Below are positions 10,421-18,831 of a stretch of 64,000 bases of DNA, piece after piece. Position 1 is the first letter of the stretch; every line of letters begins with the position of its first letter. This stretch comes from Lautropia sp. (GTDB taxonomy: Bacteria; Pseudomonadota; Gammaproteobacteria; Burkholderiales; Burkholderiaceae_E). The DNA is taken from the NCBI GenBank assembly GCA_030527825.1, contig JAUNAC010000002.1, positions 186,001 through 250,000 on the forward strand. The letters run 5' to 3'. Made by a program: the position numbers and the translations under genes. The notes under the pieces are model-generated. The model saw only the letters and a list, made by a program, of their open reading frames with translations, searched no databases and had not been told where the DNA came from.

Positions 10421-10737
10421 GAGGTGGGCCGGCGCTGGGAAAGTAGCAGTCTGGGCCTGCCGCCCGCCCGTCAAAAAAGCACCCTGGAAGCCGAGGTGAC
10501 AACTCCCAGGGTGAAGAGAGGAGATTTAGGAGATTGAGGCAATTGATACGCCGGTTTGCGCGTCTGTTACATAACCGGAGAAAGATCGCTTGCGTCTGTG
10601 AGGATTTTCTCACATGTGACGCAGCTTCTCCATGACCGTTTGTCTGCCGCTGACCGCCGTTCGGACGCTGTACCCCCGTGATGGGTTGCATGTATCACGC
10701 TTGACACATCCGATAAATACCGGGAATTGTGTCGCGA
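10421..10737. other. Convergent intergenic region dxs / Nudix gene
   Basis: These 317 bases lie between two convergent genes. They hold a minus-strand terminator (10472-10513) and, just before it on the minus strand, a pyrimidine-rich stretch with repeated TCTCCT (see findings). No coding frame is supported. Confidence 0.5.
10472..10513 (-). terminator. Rho-independent terminator, minus strand
   Basis: On the minus strand CACCCTGG (10513-10506) pairs exactly with CCAGGGTG (10487-10480) around an 18-base loop, followed by C and six T. It would end transcripts from the Nudix gene after a 225-base trailer, or a small RNA in that trailer. On the plus strand no T tract follows, so it is unlikely to serve dxs. 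Confidence 0.7.
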
Positions 10738-11562
10738 CTAGCGCAGACGCAGGGTGCCACGGTGGTAGCGATGGATCAGATTGATACTGGCCCAGGCCCC
10801 TTCGCGGCTCCACTGACCCTGTTGCACCTGAACAAGCACCTGGGTGAGTGGCTGCAGACAGGCACTTTCAGTTTCTCCGTCCGGGTGGACAGGCTGGAAC
10901 TCCTCGGGCACCCGGACGTCGAAGACGTGCATACGTTCCCGGTGCAGAACAGTATGTTCGTCATCCTGACCAAGGCTTGTGGAATTCATGACGCTGACGG
11001 GGGTTGCCTGTCGCGCGTAATGGGCAGGCAGTCCGGCCTCTTCGGCGGCTTCGCGCAGCAGGGTGACTAACGGGGTTTCTCCACAGCCGATGCCCCCTGA
11101 GACCAGGGAGTCGAGCAGACCTGGGTCGACGGCCTTGTGTGCGGCCCGCCGTGCGCACCATATCCAGGGCTGGCCCTGGCGGATGGTGTAGACGTTGAGC
11201 TGCACCGTGCGCAACAGCAGTCCCAGTGGGCGCAGCAGGGCCCGTTCAATGGAAAACAGGGGCTCCTGCGGATCGGGCCCGAAGATTTCGATGGCCTCGT
11301 TGCGCCAGCCGGGCAGGGCACCCCGCGCATGGAGGCTCTCGGCCCAGCGGTGCAGCGGCTGGGCATCGGCCCGGACCAGACGGATGTGCAGCTGGCCCTG
11401 TTCTTCCCTGACGTCGAAGAAACGGGCATCCAGCCGGGGCTGCCAGCCGGGTGAGACGGCGCCCAGCCGGTGTTTCCGGTACCACAGGGGAATGAAGCCC
11501 TCGGGCACCTCGGCCAGGGAGGCGTCCAGCAATGTGGATGCGGGGGTGATGGAAGGTTGCAT
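10738..11562 (-). CDS. Nudix hydrolase with N-terminal DUF4743 domain
   Basis: The 274-residue protein has an N-terminal DUF4743 region (residues about 10-125). A Nudix domain follows with a complete Nudix box at 156-178 (GGIGCGE, seven residues, then REAAEEAGL). The layout matches fungal and bacterial proteins related to thiamine-diphosphate-like Nudix enzymes (DUF4743/Tnr3 type). In some homologues these convert toxic oxy-thiamine diphosphates to monophosphates; that role is inferred here. It lies 38 bases downstream of yajQ on the same strand, so they are probably co-transcribed. Confidence 0.85.
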   Translation of the reverse strand: MQPSITPASTLLDASLAEVPEGFIPLWYRKHRLGAVSPGWQPRLDARFFDVREEQGQLHIRLVRADAQPLHRWAESLHARGALPGWRNEAIEIFGPDPQEPLFSIERALLRPLGLLLRTVQLNVYTIRQGQPWIWCARRAAHKAVDPGLLDSLVSGGIGCGETPLVTLLREAAEEAGLPAHYARQATPVSVMNSTSLGQDDEHTVLHRERMHVFDVRVPEEFQPVHPDGETESACLQPLTQVLVQVQQGQWSREGAWASINLIHRYHRGTLRLR

Positions 11563-11600
11563 GGAACCCCTGCCCGTTGGGCATGTGGCGGGAATGGGGG

Positions 11601-12086
11601 TCAGTCCCGGAAGTTGTTCATGGCCAGGGGCAGATCGGGGATGCCGCTGCGGATGAGGGCGATGGCCGTTTGCAGATCATCACGCTTGTTGCCGGTGACG
11701 CGAACGGTGTCGCCCTGGATGGAGGCACTGACCTTCATTTTGGCGTCCTTGAGCAGGCGGACGATTTTTTTGGCGGTGTCGGTGGGGACGCCGTGGCGGA
11801 CGGTGATGGCCTGTTTCAGTTTGTCGCCGCTGATTTTTTCCGGCTTGGCTTCGTCAAGATAGCGCACATCGACATTGCGCTTGGCGAGCTTGGCCACCAG
11901 GACGTCGCGCACCTGGCCGAGCTTGAAATCATCGTCGGCAAAGGCGGTCATCTCCCGGTCTTTGAGTTCGATGCGGGCATCGGAGCCCTTGAAATCGAAG
12001 CGGTTGCCGATTTCCTTGTTGGCCTGCTCGACGGCATTGCGGATTTCGACCATATCGGCTTCACAGACGACATCGAATGAGGGCAT
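11601..12086 (-). CDS. yajQ: YajQ family nucleotide-binding protein
   Basis: The 161-residue protein is full length for the YajQ (DUF520) family. It starts [21 protein letters not shown] and has the conserved RFDFKGSDA and [20 protein letters not shown] segments and a two-domain ferredoxin-like fold. Homologues bind RNA or nucleotides, and in Xanthomonas a YajQ protein binds cyclic-di-GMP. Which applies here is unknown. It is divergent from tal and sits upstream of the Nudix gene. Confidence 0.95.
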   Translation of the reverse strand: MPSFDVVCEADMVEIRNAVEQANKEIGNRFDFKGSDARIELKDREMTAFADDDFKLGQVRDVLVAKLAKRNVDVRYLDEAKPEKISGDKLKQAITVRHGVPTDTAKKIVRLLKDAKMKVSASIQGDTVRVTGNKRDDLQTAIALIRSGIPDLPLAMNNFRD

Positions 12087-12252
12087 GTCTGACAGGCTCC
12101 AGTTTTCGTAAAAAAATTCATTTTATTGTGCCTGTCCGGTGATGGGCTGTCACGGAGCGCATGTCTGTATGGTTTTACCGGCCCGTTGCCGGTGTAGGAT
12201 AGGCCGGCAGTACAGGTCGCGGTTGCATGATTTTTCCGGGAGGTGATTGGGA

Positions 12253-13251
12253 ATGGCAAATGCTGACAGGCAGACGGGCAGTCTGGTGGCGGATGAGGCT
12301 GCTGCTCTGGAAGGGACTTCGGCGCTGGAGCAGCTGAGACAGTTTTCGACGGTCGTGGCTGATACGGGCGACTTTCACGGCTTGCAGCAGTTTCGCCCCC
12401 AGGATGCCACGACCAATCCGACGCTCATCCTGAAGGCGGTACAGAAGCCGGCATACGCGGCGATGCTGTCTTCTGTAGTGTCATCTGCGCCGACAGCGTC
12501 ACCGGACGAACTTGCTGATCGCCTGCTGGTGGCGTTTGGCAAGGCCATTCTGGCGCTCATTCCGGGTCGCGTCTCGACCGAGGTAGATGCGCGCCTGTCA
12601 TTTTCGACCGCAGCGACAGTGGCCCGGGCGGAACGCCTGATAGGCTACTATGAAGAGGCTGGCATCGGACGCGAGCGGGTGCTGATCAAGATCGCCGCTA
12701 CCTGGGAGGGGATCGAAGCGGCACGCTGTCTGGAGCGTACCGGTATTCACTGCAATCTGACGCTGATCTTCGGCCTGACCCAGGCGGTGGCCTGCGCCGA
12801 TGCCGGGGTGACGCTGATCAGTCCCTTTGTGGGGCGGATCCTGGACTGGTACCGCAGCCGCCAGGGCGAAGAACTGGTGGGTCAGGGGGATCCGGGTGTA
12901 CAGTCAGTACGGCGTATCTACACATACTACAAGCGCTTCGGCTATGCTTGCGAAGTGATGGGTGCCAGTTTTCGCAGTGTGGAGCAGGTGTTGGCTCTGG
13001 CCGGCTGTGATCTGTTGACCATCAGCCCCGCGCTGTTGGCGGCATTGGCACAGGATCACTCGTCTGTGCAGCGGCATCTGGATCCGCTCGTGGCGCGCCA
13101 GGCGCCGCTGGCGCGAATGGAGCTGGATGAAGCGCGGTTTCGCTTCGATATGAACGAGGATGCGATGGTGGTTGAGAAACTGTCAGAAGGGATCAGGGCC
13201 TTCGTGAGCGATGCCCGGGCATTGGACGGTCTGCTGGCAGGCGCCCGGTGA
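12253..13251 (+). CDS. tal: Transaldolase
   Basis: The 332-residue enzyme transfers dihydroxyacetone units between sugar phosphates in the non-oxidative pentose phosphate pathway. The Schiff-base lysine is K146 in [21 protein letters not shown] (51-56), [13 protein letters not shown] and [13 protein letters not shown] are the other family landmarks. A TTG six bases earlier is in frame, but the ATG at 12253 has a better-spaced GGGAGG site. Its stop overlaps a possible GTG start of the following lipoprotein gene. Confidence 0.96.
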   Translation: MANADRQTGSLVADEAAALEGTSALEQLRQFSTVVADTGDFHGLQQFRPQDATTNPTLILKAVQKPAYAAMLSSVVSSAPTASPDELADRLLVAFGKAILALIPGRVSTEVDARLSFSTAATVARAERLIGYYEEAGIGRERVLIKIAATWEGIEAARCLERTGIHCNLTLIFGLTQAVACADAGVTLISPFVGRILDWYRSRQGEELVGQGDPGVQSVRRIYTYYKRFGYACEVMGASFRSVEQVLALAGCDLLTISPALLAALAQDHSSVQRHLDPLVARQAPLARMELDEARFRFDMNEDAMVVEKLSEGIRAFVSDARALDGLLAGAR

Positions 13252-13259
13252 GGGGGCGC

Positions 13260-15080
13260 ATGTTGCGAGATACAGGGGGGAGCGGCTGTCAGCATGGCGG
13301 CAGTGACGCCGGCAGGCATTCCTTGCACCTGGCTGCGGTGCTGCGGCTGGTCTGGCTGGCCTGGGTGCTGGGCGGTTGTTCATGGCTGTCCGGCCCGCAT
13401 GCTCCGGTGGTTTCGGCCACTGAAGGCGGTATTTCGGTCGCGGCAGCACCCGGGGAGATACCCGTGGCGGCAGAAGCCGGGCCTGCAACGCAGGTACCAT
13501 TCGAAACGCTGGAGGCCGCCGAGGAGGCAGGGGGGTCAGGTTCTGCGCCGGGCCTGGATTATTGTCGCAACCTGTATGATGCACTGGAGGATCAGTCCCG
13601 CAGCCGGCAAGTCATGGACGGGGGTGAACGGCGTTTGCCACAGTATCCCTTTTTGAGGACTGACCGCTTCCTGGCCTCCTTTGGCGCAGACTTTTTGGAT
13701 GCGCTGGATCGCACTGGCTTTGCCGATCGGGAGGCTGCTGCGGCCCGGATGTTGCAGACACCGGCATTTCACGCCTGGTTGACCCAGATGCAGCGTCTGG
13801 ATGTCCGCGTGCGGCGACTGGAAGTCTCACGTCTGGCGGCACCGTCTTTTCCGTTGTATCACCAGCCCGATCAGGCAGCATTGATGACGGGGTTGCTTCG
13901 CTGCGGCCCGGTACTGGTAAATGCGCTAACGCCGTCGGATGTGCCAAAGTTGCTGGCCCAGGCACAGGTGCCGGATGAGTATCAGCGTTCGCTGCGAGCC
14001 ATGGGTTTATATCCCCTGACGGGTATTGGGGTCGCGCAGTCGATACGTAACTGGGAGGAGCATCAGCGGCAGGTGTTTCGCGCGCAGCAGCACGCCCGTC
14101 TGCCGGCGCGGGCAACGTATCAGCGTTATCGGCCGGCCAGAACGCTGGACGGGGCAAGTGCCTGGCGCGCGGCTGCTGGCGTGATGCGCGCAGTACCCCG
14201 CGATGCGTTGGGTATTCCACAGTTCAGTGCCGCACAGCGCGAGACGCTATTTGCCGCGTTTGCCCCCTCACTGGAGATTGTGACGGCCAGTGACTCGGAC
14301 CGGATTGGGCTGCTTCAATGGATTGACCTGGCCGGTCTGGTTCGCCATCCGGATGAACGTTTCTGGCTGGATGTGGATACCACCGTGCCAGCGGTCTATC
14401 AACGTCTGTCGTTTACCCGATTTGGCCAGGCCGTGCTGCCACAGCTGGTTTATACCGTCTGGTTCAGCGAGCGGCCGGCCGCATATGCTGGAGACCTGCA
14501 GGCGGGCCGGCTGGACGGGCTGGTCTGGCGTGTGACGCTGGATCAGGACGGGGCACCGCTGGTGTATGACACGATTCAGCCGAGCGGACGGTTTGCCATG
14601 TTTTTTCCTACCCGTCGTCTGGTGCCTGCTGGATCGGCGCCGCAGTCCGTAGAGCGTCTGGCTGAGTGGGTGTATTCACCAATCGACGTAGCGGTGGAAG
14701 ACTGGGTTGGACAGACGTGGGTGGGCCCGCTATCACTGCACGTGAGTAGTCGTACTCACCAGCTTGTCGGCATCGGCCGGCCAGAAAAAGCCTGGGGACG
14801 TCCGGAATACGATAATCCGCCCTATCGGCAGGTGAGTGAAGATGTGCTGCGTGCCCTGCCGGTGCCGGGCATGGGGCGGCGCAGCATCTACAACCAGGAA
14901 GGGATCGTTGCCGGCACCGAGCGGCTGGGGCGCTGGCTGTTCTGGTCGATGGGGGTCAGTGACATGGGGTCAGTTCGTCAGCCGGGTCGCCAGCCCACCG
15001 CGCTGGTGGGGCGCCGTCATTTCGATGATGCCCATCTGTTCGAACAGCGTTACCAGCGGGTGCCGGTGCCGGGGCACTAG
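13260..15080 (+). CDS. Large predicted lipoprotein of unknown function
   Basis: The 606-residue product has an unusually long N-region and then a hydrophobic core ending in the lipobox VLGGC (Cys40), so it is probably an outer-membrane-attached lipoprotein. After an Ala/Gly/Glu-rich linker (to about residue 100) the mature part starts DYCRNLYDALEDQS. It contains no catalytic motif I recognise. It is soluble-like, rich in aromatic residues (RLPQYPFLRTDRFLASF, YTVWFSERP), with no repeats. The ATG at 13260 has a GAGGGGG site; a GTG at 13248 overlapping the tal stop is an alternative. Co-transcription with tal is likely, but a functional link is not evident. Confidence 0.75.
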   Translation: MLRDTGGSGCQHGGSDAGRHSLHLAAVLRLVWLAWVLGGCSWLSGPHAPVVSATEGGISVAAAPGEIPVAAEAGPATQVPFETLEAAEEAGGSGSAPGLDYCRNLYDALEDQSRSRQVMDGGERRLPQYPFLRTDRFLASFGADFLDALDRTGFADREAAAARMLQTPAFHAWLTQMQRLDVRVRRLEVSRLAAPSFPLYHQPDQAALMTGLLRCGPVLVNALTPSDVPKLLAQAQVPDEYQRSLRAMGLYPLTGIGVAQSIRNWEEHQRQVFRAQQHARLPARATYQRYRPARTLDGASAWRAAAGVMRAVPRDALGIPQFSAAQRETLFAAFAPSLEIVTASDSDRIGLLQWIDLAGLVRHPDERFWLDVDTTVPAVYQRLSFTRFGQAVLPQLVYTVWFSERPAAYAGDLQAGRLDGLVWRVTLDQDGAPLVYDTIQPSGRFAMFFPTRRLVPAGSAPQSVERLAEWVYSPIDVAVEDWVGQTWVGPLSLHVSSRTHQLVGIGRPEKAWGRPEYDNPPYRQVSEDVLRALPVPGMGRRSIYNQEGIVAGTERLGRWLFWSMGVSDMGSVRQPGRQPTALVGRRHFDDAHLFEQRYQRVPVPGH

Positions 15081-15096
15081 TCAGACAGCCCGCGGT

Positions 15097-16335
15097 TCAT
15101 GCCCGGCTGGCCGGAGCGGCCGTGCCGGGTATCGGCGCGATCCCCGGCTGGCGATGCTGCAGCAGTACGCCACACTCGGTATGGGGCGTGAAGGGGAACT
15201 GGTCAAACAGCGCCAGGCGCCGGATGCGATGTGTCCGGTACAGGGTGGACAGATTGGCGCGCAGCGTGGTCGGGTTGCAGGAGATGTAGAGGATCGTCGG
15301 GAATTGCTGCAGCAGCGCCAGCGTGGCATCGTCCACGCCGGCCCGCGGCGGGTCAACGAGGACCGTGGCAAAGCGGTAGTCTGCCAGCGAGATGGTCTGG
15401 CGCTGCAGGCGCCGGAAGGTGCGCGTTGCCTGCATGGCCTGGGTTAATTCCTCGGCAGACAGGCGGGCGATGCGCACGTTGTGACAGGCATTGGCTGTGA
15501 TGTTCCACTGCGCGGCCTGCACGGCTGTTTTGGATACTTCAGTGGCGAGGACCCGCCGGAAGTAGCGGGACAGGGGCAGGGTGAAGGTACCGTTTCCGCA
15601 GTACAGCTCCAGCAGGTCATGGCTGGCGGCGGGTGCAGGCTCGGCCCGGATCCAGGCGGCGGCCCGACAGGCCCAGCCGATCATGTGCTGGCACATCAGT
15701 GCGTTGGGCTGGGTGAAGGCGCCCTCGGGCTGTCGGTACAGGAAGGGGGTATCTGGTGCACCGTCGGCCGGAATGTACAGCCGTTCGGTGACGAAATCCT
15801 GTGCGAGTACGCGCTTCTGGCCCCGACTGCGTCCGATGATACTGATGCCAAGCTGGCTCTGCAGACGCCGGGCTGCGGCCTCCCAGGTGTCATCCAGTGG
15901 ACGGTGATAGATCATCGTCACCAGCATGTCGCCGCTGAGCGTGGCGAGAAACTCCACCTGATAGTAGCGCTGGCGCAGGACGGGATCAGCGGCTACCCTG
16001 GCTATCAGCCTGGGCATCAGGTCGTTGATGGCCTTGCAGGCCGGAGGAAATTGTTCGATGCGCTGCAACGTGGCGCTGCTGGCCTTCTGGCCAGGGGTGA
16101 ACATGGCGTAGCAAAGCGTGTCACCGTCGTGCCAGATGCGGAATTCCGCACGCATCCGGTAGTGGCAGGCTGGCGAGGTGAATATGTCGGGCGCAGGCGT
16201 CTCCAGTCCGTCAAACAGCCTGAGCAGAGCGGCCTGCTTGCTTGCCAGCTGACGGGCATAGCCATCACGGCCATCATCGGTCGCCCCGTTCATGGGGTGT
16301 GCTGGCAGATGGGGAGGAGGGGCAGGAGCAGTCAT
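15097..16335 (-). CDS. trmA: tRNA (uracil-54-C5)-methyltransferase
   Basis: The 412-residue protein follows TrmA from end to end: YRMRAEFRIWHDGDTL near residue 60, FTQPNALMCQHM mid-protein, the SAM site LLELYCGNGTFTLPL, then VDPPRAGVDD and the catalytic ILYISCNP. It ends LFDQFPFTPHTECGVLL. It makes m5U54 (ribothymidine) in the T-loop of tRNAs. The absence of the CxxC iron-sulfur cysteines of RlmC/RlmD supports TrmA. The first 25 residues are not conserved, and an internal ATG at 16293 is an alternative start. It is the last gene of the ribF-ileS-lspA-coaBC-dut-trmA series, 24 bases after dut. Confidence 0.95.
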   Translation of the reverse strand: MTAPAPPPHLPAHPMNGATDDGRDGYARQLASKQAALLRLFDGLETPAPDIFTSPACHYRMRAEFRIWHDGDTLCYAMFTPGQKASSATLQRIEQFPPACKAINDLMPRLIARVAADPVLRQRYYQVEFLATLSGDMLVTMIYHRPLDDTWEAAARRLQSQLGISIIGRSRGQKRVLAQDFVTERLYIPADGAPDTPFLYRQPEGAFTQPNALMCQHMIGWACRAAAWIRAEPAPAASHDLLELYCGNGTFTLPLSRYFRRVLATEVSKTAVQAAQWNITANACHNVRIARLSAEELTQAMQATRTFRRLQRQTISLADYRFATVLVDPPRAGVDDATLALLQQFPTILYISCNPTTLRANLSTLYRTHRIRRLALFDQFPFTPHTECGVLLQHRQPGIAPIPGTAAPASRA

Positions 16336-16359
16336 ACCGGGGGGTCCGTTAATGAGCAG

Positions 16360-16824
16360 TCAGTGCATGCCTGTGCTGCCAAAGCCCCCGGTTCCCCGTG
16401 AGGAGGTGCTGAATTCTGAGACGATGCGAAACTGGGCATGCACGATCGGTACGATGACGAGCTGGGCCAGGCGTTCCAGGGGTTGCAGCGTATAGGGCTG
16501 GTTGCCCCGGTTCCAGCACGAGACCATCAGGGGGCCCTGGTAATCGGAGTCGATCAGGCCGACCAGGTTGCCCAGCACCAGGCCGTGTTTGTGTCCCAGA
16601 CCGGAACGGGGGAGGATGACCGCCGCCAGGCCGGGATCGGCGATGTGCAGGGCCAGGCCGGTGGGGATGAGATGGGTGCTGCCTGGTTCGATGACGCAGG
16701 GGGCATCCAGACAGGCGCGCAGATCCAGCCCGGCGCTGCCGGGGGTGGCGTAGGCAGGGATATGCCCGGAGATGCGTTCGTCAAGGATTTTCAGATCGAT
16801 CAGGTGGTGGGCAGGGGAGGCCAT
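16360..16824 (-). CDS. dut: dUTP diphosphatase
   Basis: The 154-residue trimeric-type dUTPase hydrolyses dUTP to dUMP and keeps uracil out of DNA. All five motifs are visible: SAGLDLRAC (1), [27 protein letters not shown] (motifs 2 and 3), ERLAQLV (4), and the flexible C-terminal [12 protein letters not shown] (5). It lies 54 bases after coaBC in the same operon, a pairing also common in gammaproteobacteria. Confidence 0.96.
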   Translation of the reverse strand: MASPAHHLIDLKILDERISGHIPAYATPGSAGLDLRACLDAPCVIEPGSTHLIPTGLALHIADPGLAAVILPRSGLGHKHGLVLGNLVGLIDSDYQGPLMVSCWNRGNQPYTLQPLERLAQLVIVPIVHAQFRIVSEFSTSSRGTGGFGSTGMH

Positions 16825-16878
16825 GTGAGCAGGGACGGGTCAGGGGTTGGGCGAAATGGACGGTCGCAGGGAGGGCGT

Positions 16879-18261
16879 TCAACGGGGCAGGCGGTGCGCC
16901 AGTTCGGCGACCAGTGCCCGTGACAGGGCATGTTTGCTGCCGCTGGGCAGGGCATGCTGTCCGGCGCTGTCGATCAGGACGAGGGTGTTGTGGTCTTGAT
17001 CAAAGGTGTCGGGGCCGATGTTGGCCACCAGGAGCGGGATGCCTTTGCGCAGGCGTTTTTCGGTGGCGTGCCGTATCAGATCCTCCGTTTCGGCGGCAAA
17101 GCCCACGCAGTAGGGGGCATCTGGCCGCCGTGCGACGGTTGCCAGGATATCCGGATTCTCGACCAGCTCGATGTGGGAGGATGAGGGGCGGGCGGATGGT
17201 TCGGTGGGGGGCGCAGTGTACCGGGCGGGGCTGGCCACGGGGTCCGGCCCGGATTCAGGCGTTTGGGGGGCCGGAGACGGCACACGCTTGATTTTTTGTG
17301 CAGCGGGATTGGCCGGGCGCCAGTCGGCAACGGCGGCCACACTGATGAAACAGTCGATGCGGATGGTGGAGGCGGCCAGATCCAGCTCGGCCGTGACGGC
17401 GTCGAGCATCTGCTGCGCGCTTTGCACGCCGATGAAGCGCACGCCCCCTGGCCTAGGCAGCGCTGTCGGGCCGCTGATCAGGGTGACCGAGGCGCCGGCA
17501 CGTCGGCAGGCCAGGGCCAGCGCGTAGCCCATCTTGCCGGAGGAACGGTTGGTGATGCCTCGCACGGGGTCGATGGCTTCGTAGGTTGGGCCGGCAGTGA
17601 GCAGGATGCGCTTGCCTTGAAGCTCTTTGGGCGTGAAAAAGGACTGGAGTTCTTCAATCAGTTCCAGTGGATCCAGCATGCGGCCAGCGCCGACCTCGCC
17701 ACATGCCTGATCCCCGGCATCCGGGCCCAGGACGCCGATGCCATCGGCGCGCAGCTGGTTGATGTTGCGCTGGGTTGCGGGGTTGTGCCACATCTGCCGG
17801 TTCATGGCTGGTGCGACCAGCAAAGGAATATGGCGGGCCAGGCACAGGGTGGAGAGCAGATCGCCACCCAGGCCATGGGCCAGTTTGGCAAGAAAATCCG
17901 CCGTGGCAGGTGCGATCAGGATGGCGTCGGCTTGCCGGCTCAGTTCGATGTGCGGCATGACATCGTCGATGCGGCTGTCGAAAGGGTCGGTGTAGACCGG
18001 TTTGCCCGACAGCGCCTGGAAGGTGGCAGGGCCAACGAATTGGGCGGCGGCCGTGGTCATGACCACCTGAACCTGGGCTTCGGCACGGCGCAGCTCCCGT
18101 ACCAGCTGAGCCGCCTTGTAGGCCGCGACCCCGCCGGTGACACCCAGAATCAGGCGCCGCCCGGCCAGGGGTGCCGGTGAAAGGGTAAGGCCGGTGTCAG
18201 GCGTGGGGTGAGGCGGAGGCCAGGTCGTACCACTCGACATATGCGGAGGAAGAGCGCTCAT
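16879..18261 (-). CDS. coaBC: Phosphopantothenoylcysteine decarboxylase / phosphopantothenate-cysteine ligase
   Basis: The 460-residue bifunctional coenzyme A biosynthesis enzyme has two domains. The N-terminal CoaC flavoprotein domain has LGVTGGVAAYKA (39-50), active-site His104 in MPHIELSR, PAMNRQMW, and the substrate-clamp Cys187 in ACGEVGAGRM. The C-terminal CoaB domain has LLTAGPTYEAIDPVR and ITNRSSGKMG (Asn238). Between the catalytic IKR (323-326, in place of KIKK) and the ENPDIL strand lies an extra Pro/Ser-rich segment of about 35 residues (327-362) not present in E. coli CoaBC. The first 33 residues are also an extension. Confidence 0.95.
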   Translation of the reverse strand: MSALPPHMSSGTTWPPPHPTPDTGLTLSPAPLAGRRLILGVTGGVAAYKAAQLVRELRRAEAQVQVVMTTAAAQFVGPATFQALSGKPVYTDPFDSRIDDVMPHIELSRQADAILIAPATADFLAKLAHGLGGDLLSTLCLARHIPLLVAPAMNRQMWHNPATQRNINQLRADGIGVLGPDAGDQACGEVGAGRMLDPLELIEELQSFFTPKELQGKRILLTAGPTYEAIDPVRGITNRSSGKMGYALALACRRAGASVTLISGPTALPRPGGVRFIGVQSAQQMLDAVTAELDLAASTIRIDCFISVAAVADWRPANPAAQKIKRVPSPAPQTPESGPDPVASPARYTAPPTEPSARPSSSHIELVENPDILATVARRPDAPYCVGFAAETEDLIRHATEKRLRKGIPLLVANIGPDTFDQDHNTLVLIDSAGQHALPSGSKHALSRALVAELAHRLPR

Positions 18262-18280
18262 GGATAAGAGACAGGGGGTA

Positions 18281-18802
18281 TCAGGTACGTGAGGTGCGTG
18301 AACGTAGCCAGGGCACCAGTTCGTGGCCGATTAGCAGCGCTGCGCCCAGGGTGATGGCGCAATCGGCCAGATTGAAGGCCGGAAAGTACCAGGCGTCGTG
18401 ATAGAAGAGTAAGAAATCCGTGACGTGGCCCATGACGAGGCGGTCGATCAGATTGCCAATGGCACCGCCCAGGATCAGAGCCAGTGCGCAACAGAACATT
18501 CGCTGCTGGCGCTGGGAAAACAGCAGCGAGAGAATGACGGCCGAGGCTGCCATGGCTATGCCGGCAAAAAACCAGCGTTGCCAGCCACTGTGGCCTGCCA
18601 GAAAGCTGAAGGCGGCGCCAGGGTTGTACAGCAGCGTGAGGTCGAAAAAACCTGACGCCACCGGCACACGTTCGCCGTAGCGCAGATGCTGGATGATCTG
18701 GTGCTTGCTGACCTGATCCAGCAGGATGACCGCCAGGGCCAGGAGCAGCCATGGCCAGACGGGGAGCGGTCGGGATGGCGTGGGGACGTCGGGGTTGGTC
18801 AT
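18281..18802 (-). CDS. lspA: Lipoprotein signal peptidase (signal peptidase II)
   Basis: The 173-residue inner-membrane aspartyl protease cleaves signal peptides of diacylated prolipoproteins. Catalytic aspartates are D120 (GNLIDR) and D147 (FNLADC), each in a conserved box, and four hydrophobic segments are visible. The frame is open upstream but the ATG at 18802 gives the normal length. It sits between ileS (29 bases upstream) and coaBC. ileS-lspA pairing is widely conserved. Its partner Lgt is encoded at 40609-41412. Confidence 0.96.
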   Translation of the reverse strand: MTNPDVPTPSRPLPVWPWLLLALAVILLDQVSKHQIIQHLRYGERVPVASGFFDLTLLYNPGAAFSFLAGHSGWQRWFFAGIAMAASAVILSLLFSQRQQRMFCCALALILGGAIGNLIDRLVMGHVTDFLLFYHDAWYFPAFNLADCAITLGAALLIGHELVPWLRSRTSRT

Positions 18803-18831
18803 GGCAGGGCGGTCATGAGTGGGGGGCGTGC

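Noticed and set aside
10700..10725. Promoter-like TTGACA with GATAAAT on the plus strand
   Set aside because: The spacing is only a few bases, and no plus-strand gene follows.
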